The translations under genes and the position numbers were made by a program. The notes beneath the pieces are model-generated. The model saw only the letters and a list, made by a program, of their open reading frames with translations, did no database searches and was not told where the DNA came from. A stretch of DNA of 64,000 nucleotides from Halorussus rarus (GTDB taxonomy: Archaea > Halobacteriota > Halobacteria > Halobacteriales > Haladaptataceae), in the NCBI RefSeq assembly GCF_003369835.1, contig NZ_QPMJ01000002.1, positions 1,426,001-1,490,000 of the forward strand. Reading direction: 5' to 3'. Positions 8,521-16,543 of the stretch are shown here, piece by piece. Within the stretch, counting starts at the first letter, position 1. Each line of letters opens with the position of its first letter.

Positions 8521-8527
8521 ACTTATC
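8521..8527 (+). promoter_or_regulatory. TATA-like box for the GAF histidine kinase
   Basis: ACTTATC is centred about 30 bases before the ATG at 8554. This is the leaderless spacing seen repeatedly in this window. Confidence 0.35.
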
Positions 8528-8553
8528 CGGTTCCGGGTCTTCGAACAGGTGAG

Positions 8554-10107
8554 ATGGAAGGGGCTGGGAACGCGGCCCGGGTGCTGTACGTCGGCGACGA
8601 GCCGGGCGCCGTCGACTTCGCCGGGGCGGTCGACGACGGGGCGGACCTCGCGGTGACGCGGGCGGACGACGCGGCGGGCGCGCTCGACCGGCTGGACGCC
8701 GAGCCGTTCGACTGCGTCGTCGGCGACGTGGCCGACGGTCTCGCCCTGCTCGACGCCGTGCGGGACCGCCGGCCGAACCTCCCCTACGTGTTCGTCGCCG
8801 GCGAGGGCGACGACGACGCCGACGCGGCGCTGGTGCGGGGCGCGACCGACTACCTCGAGCGCCGGGGCGACCGCGACCAGCGGGACCTGCTCGTCGCCCG
8901 CGTCGCGAACGCGGCGTCGGGGACCCCGAGGGACGACGGGAGCGAGTCGTCGCTCCGGGAGCTCTACCGGACCGCCTCGAACGCCGACCTCACCGCCGAG
9001 CAGAAGCGCCGCCGGATGCTCGAACTCGGCCGGGAGCGGCTGGGCGTCGACGTGGGGTTCGTCTCGCACATCGCGGACGGCACCATGGAGATCGTCGACG
9101 CGGTGGGGTCCCACGAGCTACTCCAGGCCGGACGGACCGCGCCGCTGGCCGACACCTACTGCCGGAAGACCGTCGAGGCCGACGAACTGCTGAGCGTCGC
9201 GGACGCCGAGTCCGAGGGGTGGCGCGACGACCCGGCCTACGAGACGTACGGCCTGGGCTGCTACGTCGGCGCGAAGCTGTTCGTGGACGGCGAGCTGTAC
9301 GGCACCGTCTGCTTCGCCGACCGCGCGGCGAGACCCCGGTCGTTCTCGGAGAACGAGCGGCTCTACGTCGAACTCGTCTCCCAGTGGCTCGGCTACGAGC
9401 AGGAACGGCTGGTCGACGAGCGGGCGCTCCGCGAGCAGAACCGCCGGCTCGAGGAGTTCGCCAGCGTGGTGAGTCACGACCTGCGCAACCCCCTGAACGT
9501 CGCCAGGATCTACCTCAGCATGGCCGAGGAGACCGGCGAGGAGGCGGACTTCGAGCAGGTCCGGCGCGCCCACGACCGGATGGAACAGCGCATCCGGAAT
9601 CTGCTCGCGCTGGCCCGGCAGGACGACGGAGTCGGCGACGTGGGCGAGCGCGACCTCTCGGCGGTCGCGGCCGCGGCGTGGAAGAACGTCGAGGCCGAGG
9701 GCGCCAGCTACGACGCCGAGGGCGACGTGACGGTCGCGGCCGACCGCGAGCGCCTCCAGCAACTGCTCGAGAACCTCTTCCGGAACGCAGTCGAACACGG
9801 TTCGACCAGCAGTCGGCCAGGCGCCGACGACGCCGTGGAACGCGGCGGGGCGGTGACCATCCGGGTCGGTCCGCTCGACGGTGGCGCGGGGTTCTACGTC
9901 GCCGACGACGGGCCGGGTATCCCCGAGGACCGGCGCGGCTCGGTGTTCGAACACGGCTACTCGACGGTCGACGGCGGCACCGGGCTGGGGCTGGCCATCG
10001 TCCGGCGGGTCGCCGACGCCCACGACTGGAGCGTCTCGGTCGGCGAGAGCGAGGCGGGCGGCGCGCGGTTCGAGATCAGGTGGTCGACTGGCGAGTCAGA
10101 CGAGTGA
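8554..10107 (+). CDS. Histidine kinase with receiver-like and GAF domains
   Basis: The 517-residue soluble kinase has three parts. A receiver-like domain (about 9-120) keeps the likely phospho-Asp (D58) but lacks the usual MPxMDG loop. A GAF domain covers about 135-285 and contains a conserved cysteine-bearing segment (TYCRKTV, GLGCYVGAKL). The kinase core has the H-box VVSHDLRNPLN (His about 308), the N-box LFRNAVEHG, and DDGPGIPE and GTGLGLAI. No membrane segments are seen, so it probably senses a cytoplasmic signal. A short in-frame insert after the N-box duplicates VE(H/R)G. No response regulator is adjacent. The ATG at 8554 matches its promoter. Confidence 0.9.
   Translation: MEGAGNAARVLYVGDEPGAVDFAGAVDDGADLAVTRADDAAGALDRLDAEPFDCVVGDVADGLALLDAVRDRRPNLPYVFVAGEGDDDADAALVRGATDYLERRGDRDQRDLLVARVANAASGTPRDDGSESSLRELYRTASNADLTAEQKRRRMLELGRERLGVDVGFVSHIADGTMEIVDAVGSHELLQAGRTAPLADTYCRKTVEADELLSVADAESEGWRDDPAYETYGLGCYVGAKLFVDGELYGTVCFADRAARPRSFSENERLYVELVSQWLGYEQERLVDERALREQNRRLEEFASVVSHDLRNPLNVARIYLSMAEETGEEADFEQVRRAHDRMEQRIRNLLALARQDDGVGDVGERDLSAVAAAAWKNVEAEGASYDAEGDVTVAADRERLQQLLENLFRNAVEHGSTSSRPGADDAVERGGAVTIRVGPLDGGAGFYVADDGPGIPEDRRGSVFEHGYSTVDGGTGLGLAIVRRVADAHDWSVSVGESEAGGARFEIRWSTGESDE
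9790..9845 (+). repeat. Palindrome and in-frame duplication in the N-box of the GAF kinase gene
   Basis: GTCGAAC (9790-9796) and GTTCGAC (9800-9806) form a perfect 7-bp hairpin with an ACG loop and encode VEHGST. A diverged second copy of the VEHG codons (VERG) follows 45 bases later at 9835-9845. The second kinase gene, at 27619-27678, has the same structure with different bases. Confidence 0.65.
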
Positions 10108-10210
10108 CCGGAGAAGGACAAATACCTGACAGCATTTGGCGGCGGCCAGTGCGAGAGAGACACTCGCACCTGTGCGCCGGTTGACTGCAATGCTTGCCGA
10201 CCCGATAGAG

Positions 10211-10217
10211 TTTAAAC
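10211..10217 (+). promoter_or_regulatory. TATA-like box upstream of argG leader
   Basis: TTTAAAC lies in AT-richer DNA, centred 28 bases before the ATG at 10242. It is the best TATA-like box between the kinase and argG. It implies either a leaderless transcript starting with the small reading frame at 10242, or a 5' leader of about 210 bases for argG. Confidence 0.5.
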
Positions 10218-10241
10218 CCCTCGGGACGCAAGAAGTACTCG

Positions 10242-10340
10242 ATGACACGGACTCGCGGTTCCGGAGCGCCCACGCGCGCCACCGAGAGCCCCGAGTCCGC
10301 CTCCGTTCTCCCGCCGCGACGACGACCGGGGTCCCTTTAG
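10242..10340 (+). CDS. Possible arginine-rich leader peptide (32 aa) before argG
   Basis: The ATG is positioned for leaderless translation from the TATA-like box at 10211. The 32 codons include six arginines: MTRTRG, then TRAT, then three consecutive CGA Arg codons shortly before the TAG. The stop lies in a perfect 6-bp hairpin (10328-10333 with 10340-10345). The next gene makes arginine. This layout resembles amino-acid attenuation leaders, but GC-rich DNA often gives Arg-rich frames by chance and no homology is known to me. The rest of 10108-10451 shows no gene. Confidence 0.3.
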   Translation: MTRTRGSGAPTRATESPESASVLPPRRRPGSL

Positions 10341-10345
10341 ACCCC
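10328..10345 (+). promoter_or_regulatory. Hairpin at the stop codon of the possible argG leader
   Basis: GGGGTC (10328-10333) pairs perfectly with GACCCC (10340-10345) around a 6-base loop. The TAG stop of the small reading frame is at 10338-10340. It could be an attenuation or pausing structure; a role is inferred from position only. Confidence 0.35.
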
Positions 10346-10451
10346 ACCCTATCCTCACCCCCGACTACACCGAGTTTGCCGCTGACGACGTCACGCGTAT
10401 CGTCCGCGAACTAGATTCCGAACACGACACACGACACCAACCCACACCATC

Positions 10452-11711
10452 ATGACAGACAACTCGACCGTCGCGCTCGCCTTCTCGGGCGGACTCGACA
10501 CCACGGTATGCGTCCCGCTGCTCGAAGAGGAGTACGACTACGACGAGGTCATCGGCGTCACCGTCGACGTCGGCCAGCCCGCCGAGGAGTTCGACGAGGC
10601 CGAGGAGACCGGCGAGGCGCTCGACCTCGACCACTACGTCGTCGACGCCAAGGACGCGTTCGCCCAGCAGTGCCTCGACGCCGTGACCGCCAACGCGACC
10701 TACCAGGGCTACCCGCTCGGCACCGCGCTCGCGCGCCCCGTCATCGCCGAGGCCATCCTCGAGGTCGCCGAGGAGAACGACTGTGCCGCCATCGCCCACG
10801 GCTGCACCGGCAAGGGCAACGACCAGCTCCGGTTCGAGGCGGTCTGGCGCGAGTCGGACCTCGAGGTCATCGCGCCGGTGCGCGAACTCGGCCTGACCCG
10901 CGAATGGGAGATGGAGTACGCCGCCGAGAAGGACCTGCCCGTCGAGGGCGGCAACGAGGGCGACTGGAGCATCGACACCAACCTCTGGAGCCGGTCGGTC
11001 GAGGGCGCGGACCTCGAGGACCCCGGCTACGTCCCGCCGGAGGACATCTACGAGTGGACCGAGACGCCCGGCGGGAAGGACGTCGAGACCATCGAGATCA
11101 CCTTCGAGGAGGGCTATCCGGTCGCCATCGACGGCGAGGAACTGCCCGCCGTCCAGCTCATCGAGCACCTCAACGAGCTCGCCGGGAGCCACGGGGTCGG
11201 GCGCACCGACATGATGGAGGACCGCATGCTCGGGCTGAAGGTCCGCGAGAACTACGAGCACCCCGCCGCGACCACCCTCCTCAACGCCCACGAGGCGCTG
11301 GAGGGGCTCGTGCTCACCGAGGAGGAGCGCGCGTTCAAGCAGCAGGTCGACCAGCAGTGGGCCGAGAAGGCCTACGAGGGCCTGCTGTCGGCGCCGCTCG
11401 TGGGCGCGCTCGACGGCTTCGTCGACGCGACCCAGCAGAAGGTCACCGGGACGGTCACCATCAAGTTCGAGGGCGGACAGGCACGCCCGGTCGGCCGCGA
11501 GAGCGAGTACGCGGTGTACTCCGAGTCGGCCGCCTCGTTCAACACCGAGTCGGTCGACGGCATCGCCCAGAGCGACGCGACCGGCGTGGCGAAGTACCAC
11601 GGCTTCCAGTCGCGGTTGGCCAACGAGGTCGCGGCGAACGCCGAGGCCAAGAAGGCCGAACTGCTGACCGACGGCAGCGGCGACGGCGAGACCGACGAGA
11701 CGGAGGAGTAG
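10452..11711 (+). CDS. argG: Argininosuccinate synthase
   Basis: The 419-residue ATP-pyrophosphatase-family enzyme condenses citrulline and aspartate in the penultimate step of arginine synthesis. The P-loop ALAFSGGLDTT is at about 8-18. Other family segments are HGCTGKGNDQLRFE near 116-129, EGGNEGDWSIDTNLWSRS near 160-177 and YGxESAAS-like YSESAASFNTESVDGIAQSDA near the end. Length is normal. It is followed after three bases by argH, so the two are surely cotranscribed. Its upstream region has an unusually long leader with a possible Arg-rich peptide. Confidence 0.97.
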   Translation: MTDNSTVALAFSGGLDTTVCVPLLEEEYDYDEVIGVTVDVGQPAEEFDEAEETGEALDLDHYVVDAKDAFAQQCLDAVTANATYQGYPLGTALARPVIAEAILEVAEENDCAAIAHGCTGKGNDQLRFEAVWRESDLEVIAPVRELGLTREWEMEYAAEKDLPVEGGNEGDWSIDTNLWSRSVEGADLEDPGYVPPEDIYEWTETPGGKDVETIEITFEEGYPVAIDGEELPAVQLIEHLNELAGSHGVGRTDMMEDRMLGLKVRENYEHPAATTLLNAHEALEGLVLTEEERAFKQQVDQQWAEKAYEGLLSAPLVGALDGFVDATQQKVTGTVTIKFEGGQARPVGRESEYAVYSESAASFNTESVDGIAQSDATGVAKYHGFQSRLANEVAANAEAKKAELLTDGSGDGETDETEE

Positions 11712-11714
11712 AGA

Positions 11715-13175
11715 ATGGCGAACGAGGAACCTGCGACCGGTTCGGACGTGGTCCGCCGCGACCGCTTCAGCGGCGGCCCCGCCCGCGGGTTCCTCTCCTC
11801 GATGGAGGCCGACGAGCGCATCTTCGCCGCGGACCTCGCGGTCGACCGCGCCCACGTCGTGATGCTGGCCGAGCAGGGCATCGTCGGCGGCGACGAGGCC
11901 GCCACGATTTTTTCGGCGCTCGACGACGTGGAGGCCGCGGGCTTCGACGCGCTCCCCGACGGCGAGGACGTCCACGCCGCCATCGAGACCGCGGTCATCG
12001 ACCGCGTCGGCGACGTCGGCGGGAAGATGCACACCGCCCGGTCGCGCAACGACGAGGTGGCGACCTGCATCCGGTACCGGCTGCGCGGGGACGTGCTCGA
12101 CGCCGTCGAGTCCACGCTCGGCCTCCGCAAGTCGCTGGTCGAGGTCGCCGACGCGCACGCCGAGACCGTGATGCCCGGCTACACCCACCTCCAGCCCGCC
12201 CAGCCCGCGACCGTCGGCCACTACCTGCTGTCCTACGAGCAGGCGGTGGCCCGCGACACCGAGCGGCTGTTCGACGCCTACGACCGGGTGAACCGGTCGC
12301 CGCTGGGCGCGGCCGCGTTCGGCGGGACGCCCTTCGACGTGGACCGCGAGCGCACCGCCGAACTGCTCGGGTTCGACGGCCTCGTGGCGAACTCGATGGA
12401 CGCGGTGTCGACCCGCGACTTCCTCGTGGAAGTCGTCGCCGCGCTCGCGAACCTCGCCACGACTGTCTCGGGGCTGGCCGAGGACCTCGTGGTGTTCTCG
12501 AACAAGGGGCTGGTCGAGCTCTCGGACGACTACTCGTCGACCTCCTCGATCATGCCCCAGAAGAAGAACCCCGACACGCTCGAACTCGTGCGGGCGACCG
12601 CCGGCGACGCCGCCGCCGGGCTCAACGGCCTGCTGACGACGCTGAAGGGCCTGCCCCGGGCGTACAACCGCGACCTCCAGAGCGCCACGCCCCACGCGTG
12701 GTCGACCGTCGACGCGGTCGACGAGGCGGTCGCGGTCGCGGCGGGCGCGGTCTCGACCGCGACGTGGGACGAGAGCGCGCTGGCCGAGGCGGCCGGCGAG
12801 GGGTTCTCGACCGCGACCGGCGTGGCCGACCTGCTCGCGATGGCCGGGGTTCCCTTCCGGAACGCGCACGAGATGGTCGCGAAGGCTGCCGAGGAGGGCG
12901 CCGACTACGCCGCGCTCGACGCGGCGGCCGAGGAAGTGCTCGGCGACTCGCTCGACGCCTACGTCGACCGCGAGGCCGTCGAGACCGCGCTCGACCCCGC
13001 GGCCAGCGCGGCGGCCCGCGACTCGGCCGGCGGGCCCGCGCCCGAGGCGGTCGTCGCGGGCCTGTCGACCGCCGAGGACGGGGTCGCCGACGACGAGGCG
13101 ACGCTGGCCGGCGAGCGCGACGCGCTGGCGGAGGCCGCAGACCTGCGCCGACGGGAGGTGAGTCAGCTTGTCTGA
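11715..13175 (+). CDS. argH: Argininosuccinate lyase
   Basis: The 486-residue member of the fumarase/aspartase superfamily splits argininosuccinate to arginine and fumarate. The signature SSIMPQKKNPD is at about 277-287, with HTARSRNDE near 102-110 and TVMPGYTHLQPAQP near 152-165. It starts with ATG three bases after argG. The C-terminal domain is rich in Ala, Glu and Asp, as usual in haloarchaea. A hairpin and two TATA-like boxes lie between it and lysW, so the lysW operon probably has its own promoter. Confidence 0.97.
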   Translation: MANEEPATGSDVVRRDRFSGGPARGFLSSMEADERIFAADLAVDRAHVVMLAEQGIVGGDEAATIFSALDDVEAAGFDALPDGEDVHAAIETAVIDRVGDVGGKMHTARSRNDEVATCIRYRLRGDVLDAVESTLGLRKSLVEVADAHAETVMPGYTHLQPAQPATVGHYLLSYEQAVARDTERLFDAYDRVNRSPLGAAAFGGTPFDVDRERTAELLGFDGLVANSMDAVSTRDFLVEVVAALANLATTVSGLAEDLVVFSNKGLVELSDDYSSTSSIMPQKKNPDTLELVRATAGDAAAGLNGLLTTLKGLPRAYNRDLQSATPHAWSTVDAVDEAVAVAAGAVSTATWDESALAEAAGEGFSTATGVADLLAMAGVPFRNAHEMVAKAAEEGADYAALDAAAEEVLGDSLDAYVDREAVETALDPAASAAARDSAGGPAPEAVVAGLSTAEDGVADDEATLAGERDALAEAADLRRREVSQLV

Positions 13176-13184
13176 CGGTCCACC

Positions 13185-13200
13185 GGTCCCTCGCGGGACC
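13185..13200 (+). terminator. Hairpin after argH
   Basis: GGTCCC (13185-13190) and GGGACC (13195-13200) form a 6-bp stem with a TCGC loop, ten bases after the argH stop. There is no T-run immediately after it, so it is only a candidate 3' end structure. Confidence 0.3.
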
Positions 13201-13203
13201 ACA

Positions 13204-13212
13204 CTTATATAC
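13204..13212 (+). promoter_or_regulatory. Upstream TATA-like box of the lysW region
   Basis: CTTATATAC is the strongest TATA-like word in the argH-lysW gap. A start about 26 bases downstream would give a leader of roughly 110 bases. A small hairpin, CCGAAG with CTTCGG at 13215-13237, follows the box. Confidence 0.4.
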
Positions 13213-13313
13213 CTCCGAAGTCCGACACTGGCTTCGGCCTGACGCGACATTTGCCCGTTTCACGCCTTTAGACTCGTCTTCGTGTAATGTAACTATTTTA
13301 ACAATTTCGATGC

Positions 13314-13320
13314 CTTTAAG
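13314..13320 (+). promoter_or_regulatory. Proximal TATA-like box for lysW
   Basis: CTTTAAG is centred about 31 bases before the lysW ATG, which would give a transcript with almost no leader. Together with the box at 13204, two promoters may serve the operon. Confidence 0.45.
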
Positions 13321-13347
13321 TGGTAATACGAGATACTACAGATTGCT

Positions 13348-13512
13348 ATGACCGAATGCGTCGAATGCGGGGCGGACGTGACCCTGCACGACAACGCGGA
13401 AGTAGGAGAGATAGTCGACTGCACGACCTGCGGCGCCGAGCTCGAAGTCGTCGAGCAGAACCCGCCAGTCCTCGAGCGAGCCCCGGAGCTCGAAGAGGAC
13501 TGGGGGGAGTAA
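13348..13512 (+). CDS. lysW: LysW/ArgW amino-group carrier protein
   Basis: The 54-residue protein has two zinc knuckles, CVEC at residues 4-7 and CTTC at 25-28, and ends in EEDWGE. In LysW the gamma-carboxyl of the C-terminal Glu is joined to the amino group of the substrate (glutamate or aminoadipate). The substrate then stays attached through the next steps, which replaces acetyl protection. The ending and its position directly before lysX make the identification secure. Given the argG, argH and argF neighbours, the main product is probably ornithine/arginine, so ArgW is an equally good name. Confidence 0.95.
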   Translation: MTECVECGADVTLHDNAEVGEIVDCTTCGAELEVVEQNPPVLERAPELEEDWGE

Positions 13513-13569
13513 ATTGCACGCCGAAATCGCAAGCGATTTCGAGCTCACGCTCACCGCGGAGGGGTTCGC

Positions 13570-14451
13570 GTGAAGGTCGGAATACTCTACTCCCGGATCC
13601 GCAAGGACGAGAAGCTCCTCCTCTCGGAGCTGCGCGAGCGCGGCCACGACGTGGTCAAGATCGACGTCCGCGACCTCCAGTTCGGGCTGACCGAGGCCCC
13701 CGAAGTGTTCGCGGACCTCGACATCGTCGTGGACCGTTGTCTCGCGACCAGCCGGAGCCTCTACGCCACCAAGTTCTGCGAGGCCTACGGCGTGCCCGTG
13801 GTCAACTCCGCGGCGACCGCACAGACCTGCGCCGACAAGGTCCAGAACAGCCTCGCGCTCGCGGGCGCGGGCGTTCCCACGCCCGCGACCGACGTGGCGT
13901 TCACCAAGGAGTCGGCGATGGAGAGCATCGAGAAGTTCGGCTACCCCTGCGTCATCAAGCCCGTCGTCGGGTCGTGGGGACGCCTGATGGCGAAGATCGA
14001 CTCCCGGAGCGCCGCCGAGGCCATCCTGGAGCACAAGGCCACCCTGGGCCACTACGAGCACAAGGTGTTCTACGTCCAGGAGTTCGTCGACAAGCCCGGC
14101 CGCGACGTCCGGGTGCTCGCGACCGACGGCGAGCCCGTCGCCGCGATGGTCCGGTCGTCGGACCACTGGCTCACCAACGCCGCGAAGGGCGCCGAGACCG
14201 AGGCCTTCGAGCTCGACGAGGAGGCGAAGGCGCTCGTGAAGGCCGCCAGCGACGCGGTCGGCGGCGGCCTGCTCGGCGTCGATTTGATGGAGACCGGCGG
14301 AGATGGCGCCAACTACACCGTCCACGAGGTCAACCACACCGTCGAGTTCAAGTCGCTGAACGGGGCGACCGACGTCGACGTGCCCGCGAAGGTGGTCGAC
14401 TGGCTCGAAGCCAAGGCCGCGCAGGGGACGAAGCAGGAGGTGATGGCCTGA
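13570..14451 (+). CDS. lysX: LysW-glutamate/aminoadipate ligase (LysX/ArgX)
   Basis: The 293-residue ATP-grasp enzyme (RimK-like) forms the isopeptide bond between glutamate or alpha-aminoadipate and the LysW C-terminus. It starts at a GTG, 57 bases after lysW. Family segments are VGILYSRIRKDEK at the start, NSAATAQTCADK near 79-90, IKPVVGSWGR near 130-139, VQEFVDKPGRDVRV near 162-175 and the metal-binding HEVNHTVEFK near 256-265. It ends by sharing one base with the argC start (TGATG). Substrate choice is inferred from the cluster as glutamate. Confidence 0.94.
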   Translation: MKVGILYSRIRKDEKLLLSELRERGHDVVKIDVRDLQFGLTEAPEVFADLDIVVDRCLATSRSLYATKFCEAYGVPVVNSAATAQTCADKVQNSLALAGAGVPTPATDVAFTKESAMESIEKFGYPCVIKPVVGSWGRLMAKIDSRSAAEAILEHKATLGHYEHKVFYVQEFVDKPGRDVRVLATDGEPVAAMVRSSDHWLTNAAKGAETEAFELDEEAKALVKAASDAVGGGLLGVDLMETGGDGANYTVHEVNHTVEFKSLNGATDVDVPAKVVDWLEAKAAQGTKQEVMA

Positions 14452-15533
14452 TGCCCATCACCGACTCGGCGGCCGACGCCGACGGCAGTGCCGACGAGAC
14501 GGTCACCGCGACCGTCGTCGGCGGGAGCGGCTTCGCGGGCGGCGAACTCCTGCGCATCCTAGCCGGCCACCCGAACGTCGACCTCGCGGGCGCGACCAGC
14601 CGGGAGTACGCCGGCAAGTCGGTGGGGTCGGTCCACCCGAACCTCCGGGGAACCGACCTCCGGTTCTCGGACCCGGCCGACCTCGACTCGGTGGACGTCC
14701 TGTTCGCGGCGACGCCCCACGGCGTCTCGATGGAACAGATAGACGACTTCTACGAGGTCGCCGACACCGTGGTCGACCTCAGTGCGGACTTCCGGCTGAA
14801 CACCGCCGAGCAGTACGAGGAGTGGTACGACGGCCACGACGCGCCCCAACTCCTCGACGAGGCGGTGTACGCCCTGCCGGAGCTCCACCGCGAGGACCTG
14901 CCGGGCGCCGACCTCGTCGCGGCCGGCGGCTGCAACGCCACCGCGACGATTCTCGGCCTCTACCCTCTGTTCGACGGCGGGATTCTATCCGGCGACGAGC
15001 AGGTCGTCGCCGACGTGAAGGTCGGCTCCTCGGAGGGCGGCGCCGGCGCGAGCAAGGCCGGCAGCCACCCCGAACGCTCGGGCGTGGTCCGGCCCTACGC
15101 GCCGACCGGCCACCGCCACGAGGCCGAGATCGAGCAGGAACTGGGCGCCTCGGTCTCGTTCACGGCCCACGCGGTCGACATGGTCCGGGGCGCGGCCGCG
15201 ACCTGCCACGTGTTTCCGGACGGGCCGGTCTCGAAGGGCGACCTCTGGTCGGCCTTCCGCGGCGCCTACGAGGACGAGCCGTTCGTCCGGCTCCAGTCGG
15301 GCGGCGGCGGGGTGTACCGCTACCCCGAGCCCAAGGCGGTCGCGGGGACCAACATGGCGGAAGTGGGATTCGAACTCGACCCCGGTAACAAGCGCATCGT
15401 CGTGTTCAGCGCCATCGACAACCTCGTGAAGGGGACGGCCGGCCAGGCGGTCCACGCCGCCAACGTCGCGCTCGGCTTCGAGGAGACCGCCGGCCTCGAC
15501 TTCCAGGGACTCCATCCGGTGGGAAGCCCATGA
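14451..15533 (+). CDS. argC: [LysW]-glutamyl/aminoadipyl-phosphate reductase (ArgC/LysY)
   Basis: The 360-residue NADP enzyme reduces the carrier-bound acyl phosphate to the semialdehyde. It has the Rossmann start VVGGSGFAGGELLRIL near 23-38, the catalytic cysteine in AAGGCNATATILGLYP, VGSSEGGAGASK and HRHEAEIEQEL. Length is slightly over the family because of a short acidic N-terminal extension before the nucleotide-binding fold. Start and stop overlap the neighbouring genes by one and four bases, so translation is coupled. Confidence 0.93.
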   Translation: MPITDSAADADGSADETVTATVVGGSGFAGGELLRILAGHPNVDLAGATSREYAGKSVGSVHPNLRGTDLRFSDPADLDSVDVLFAATPHGVSMEQIDDFYEVADTVVDLSADFRLNTAEQYEEWYDGHDAPQLLDEAVYALPELHREDLPGADLVAAGGCNATATILGLYPLFDGGILSGDEQVVADVKVGSSEGGAGASKAGSHPERSGVVRPYAPTGHRHEAEIEQELGASVSFTAHAVDMVRGAAATCHVFPDGPVSKGDLWSAFRGAYEDEPFVRLQSGGGGVYRYPEPKAVAGTNMAEVGFELDPGNKRIVVFSAIDNLVKGTAGQAVHAANVALGFEETAGLDFQGLHPVGSP

Positions 15534-16543
15534 CCGAAGACAGCTACACGAAGGCGGAACTCGAAGCGGCCCACGAGCAACTGATCGACAACGACCTCGG
15601 CGACGACGGCCTCCGGACCGACGGAGGTGAGCGCGAGCAGGGCGAGCGCGAGCCTCGTCAGACTGCGTCTGACGGTGGGTTCGCAAGCGAGGAGGACGAG
15701 GACCACAGTCCCCCCATCGTCGTCAAGGTCGGCGGGGCGCGCGCGGTTGACCCCGCGGGCGCGCTCGCGGACGTGGCCCATCTCGTCGCGAACGGCGAGG
15801 ACGTGGTGGTCGTCCACGGCGGCTCGACTGCCGTGGACGACACCCTCGAACGGCTGGGCGAGGAGCCCGAGTACGTCGAGACCCCCGGCGGCGTCGTCGG
15901 GCGGTTCACCGACGAGACCACGATGGAGGTGTTCGAGATGGTGCTGCCCGGCAAGCTCAACACCGACCTCGTCGCCGGCCTCCAGAACGAGGGCGTCGAC
16001 GCGGTCGGCCTGTCGGGCGTCGACGGGAAGCTGCTGACCGGCCCGCGCAAGTCGGCGGTCAAGGTGCTCGAGGACGGCCGCAAGAAGATAAAGCGGGGCG
16101 ACCACTCCGGCAAGATCGAGGCGGTCGACGCCGACCTGCTGGAGACGCTGTTCGCGGGCAACTACGTCCCGGTCGTGACGGTGCCGATGCTGGCCGAGGA
16201 GAGCGACGGCGACCTGACGCCGGTCAACGCCGACGCCGACCGCGCGGCCGCCGCCATCGCGGGCGCACTGGGCGGCGAACTCGTCGTGCTGACCGACGTG
16301 GCGGGCGTCTACGAGGACCCCGACGACCCCGACTCGCTCATCGAGTCGGTCGGGACGCCGGCGGAACTGGAGGCGGCCGAGGACGCCGCCGAGGGGTTCA
16401 TGACGAAGAAGGTCATGGCCGCCGTCGAGGCGCTGGAGGGCGGCGCGGCGTCGGTGACGGTCGCCGACGCGAACAACCGCGACCCCATCACGGCCGCCAG
16501 GACCGGCCACGGGACCGAGTTCGAACCGGGGGCCGTGAGATAA
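15530..16543 (+). CDS. argB: [LysW]-glutamate/aminoadipate kinase (ArgB/LysZ) with N-terminal extension
   Basis: The 337-residue amino-acid kinase phosphorylates the carrier-bound glutamate (or aminoadipate). The core begins at about residue 62 with VVKVGGARAVDPAG. It continues through VVHGGSTAVDDTL, the substrate region with KLNTDLVAGLQ, and the nucleotide region TPVNADADRAAAAIA and VLTDVAGVYEDP. The first 60 residues are not part of the fold and contain a low-complexity tract encoded by repeated GAGCGCGAG words and a hairpin. The ATG at 15530 overlaps the argC stop (ATGA), and no later start is available, so the extension is probably real. Confidence 0.93.
   Translation: MTEDSYTKAELEAAHEQLIDNDLGDDGLRTDGGEREQGEREPRQTASDGGFASEEDEDHSPPIVVKVGGARAVDPAGALADVAHLVANGEDVVVVHGGSTAVDDTLERLGEEPEYVETPGGVVGRFTDETTMEVFEMVLPGKLNTDLVAGLQNEGVDAVGLSGVDGKLLTGPRKSAVKVLEDGRKKIKRGDHSGKIEAVDADLLETLFAGNYVPVVTVPMLAEESDGDLTPVNADADRAAAAIAGALGGELVVLTDVAGVYEDPDDPDSLIESVGTPAELEAAEDAAEGFMTKKVMAAVEALEGGAASVTVADANNRDPITAARTGHGTEFEPGAVR
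15626..15674 (+). repeat. REP-like palindromic insertion inside argB
   Basis: Two GAGCGCGAG words (about 15630-15654) are followed by a perfect 8-bp hairpin with a 3-base loop (15656-15663 with 15667-15674). The segment falls in the extra N-terminal tract of argB and keeps the frame. Its composition resembles the palindromic element at 303-407. Confidence 0.5.

Noticed and set aside
10136-10414. 92-residue frame across the argG leader
   Set aside because: It starts before the TATA-like box, has no family resemblance and conflicts with the better placed small frame at 10242.
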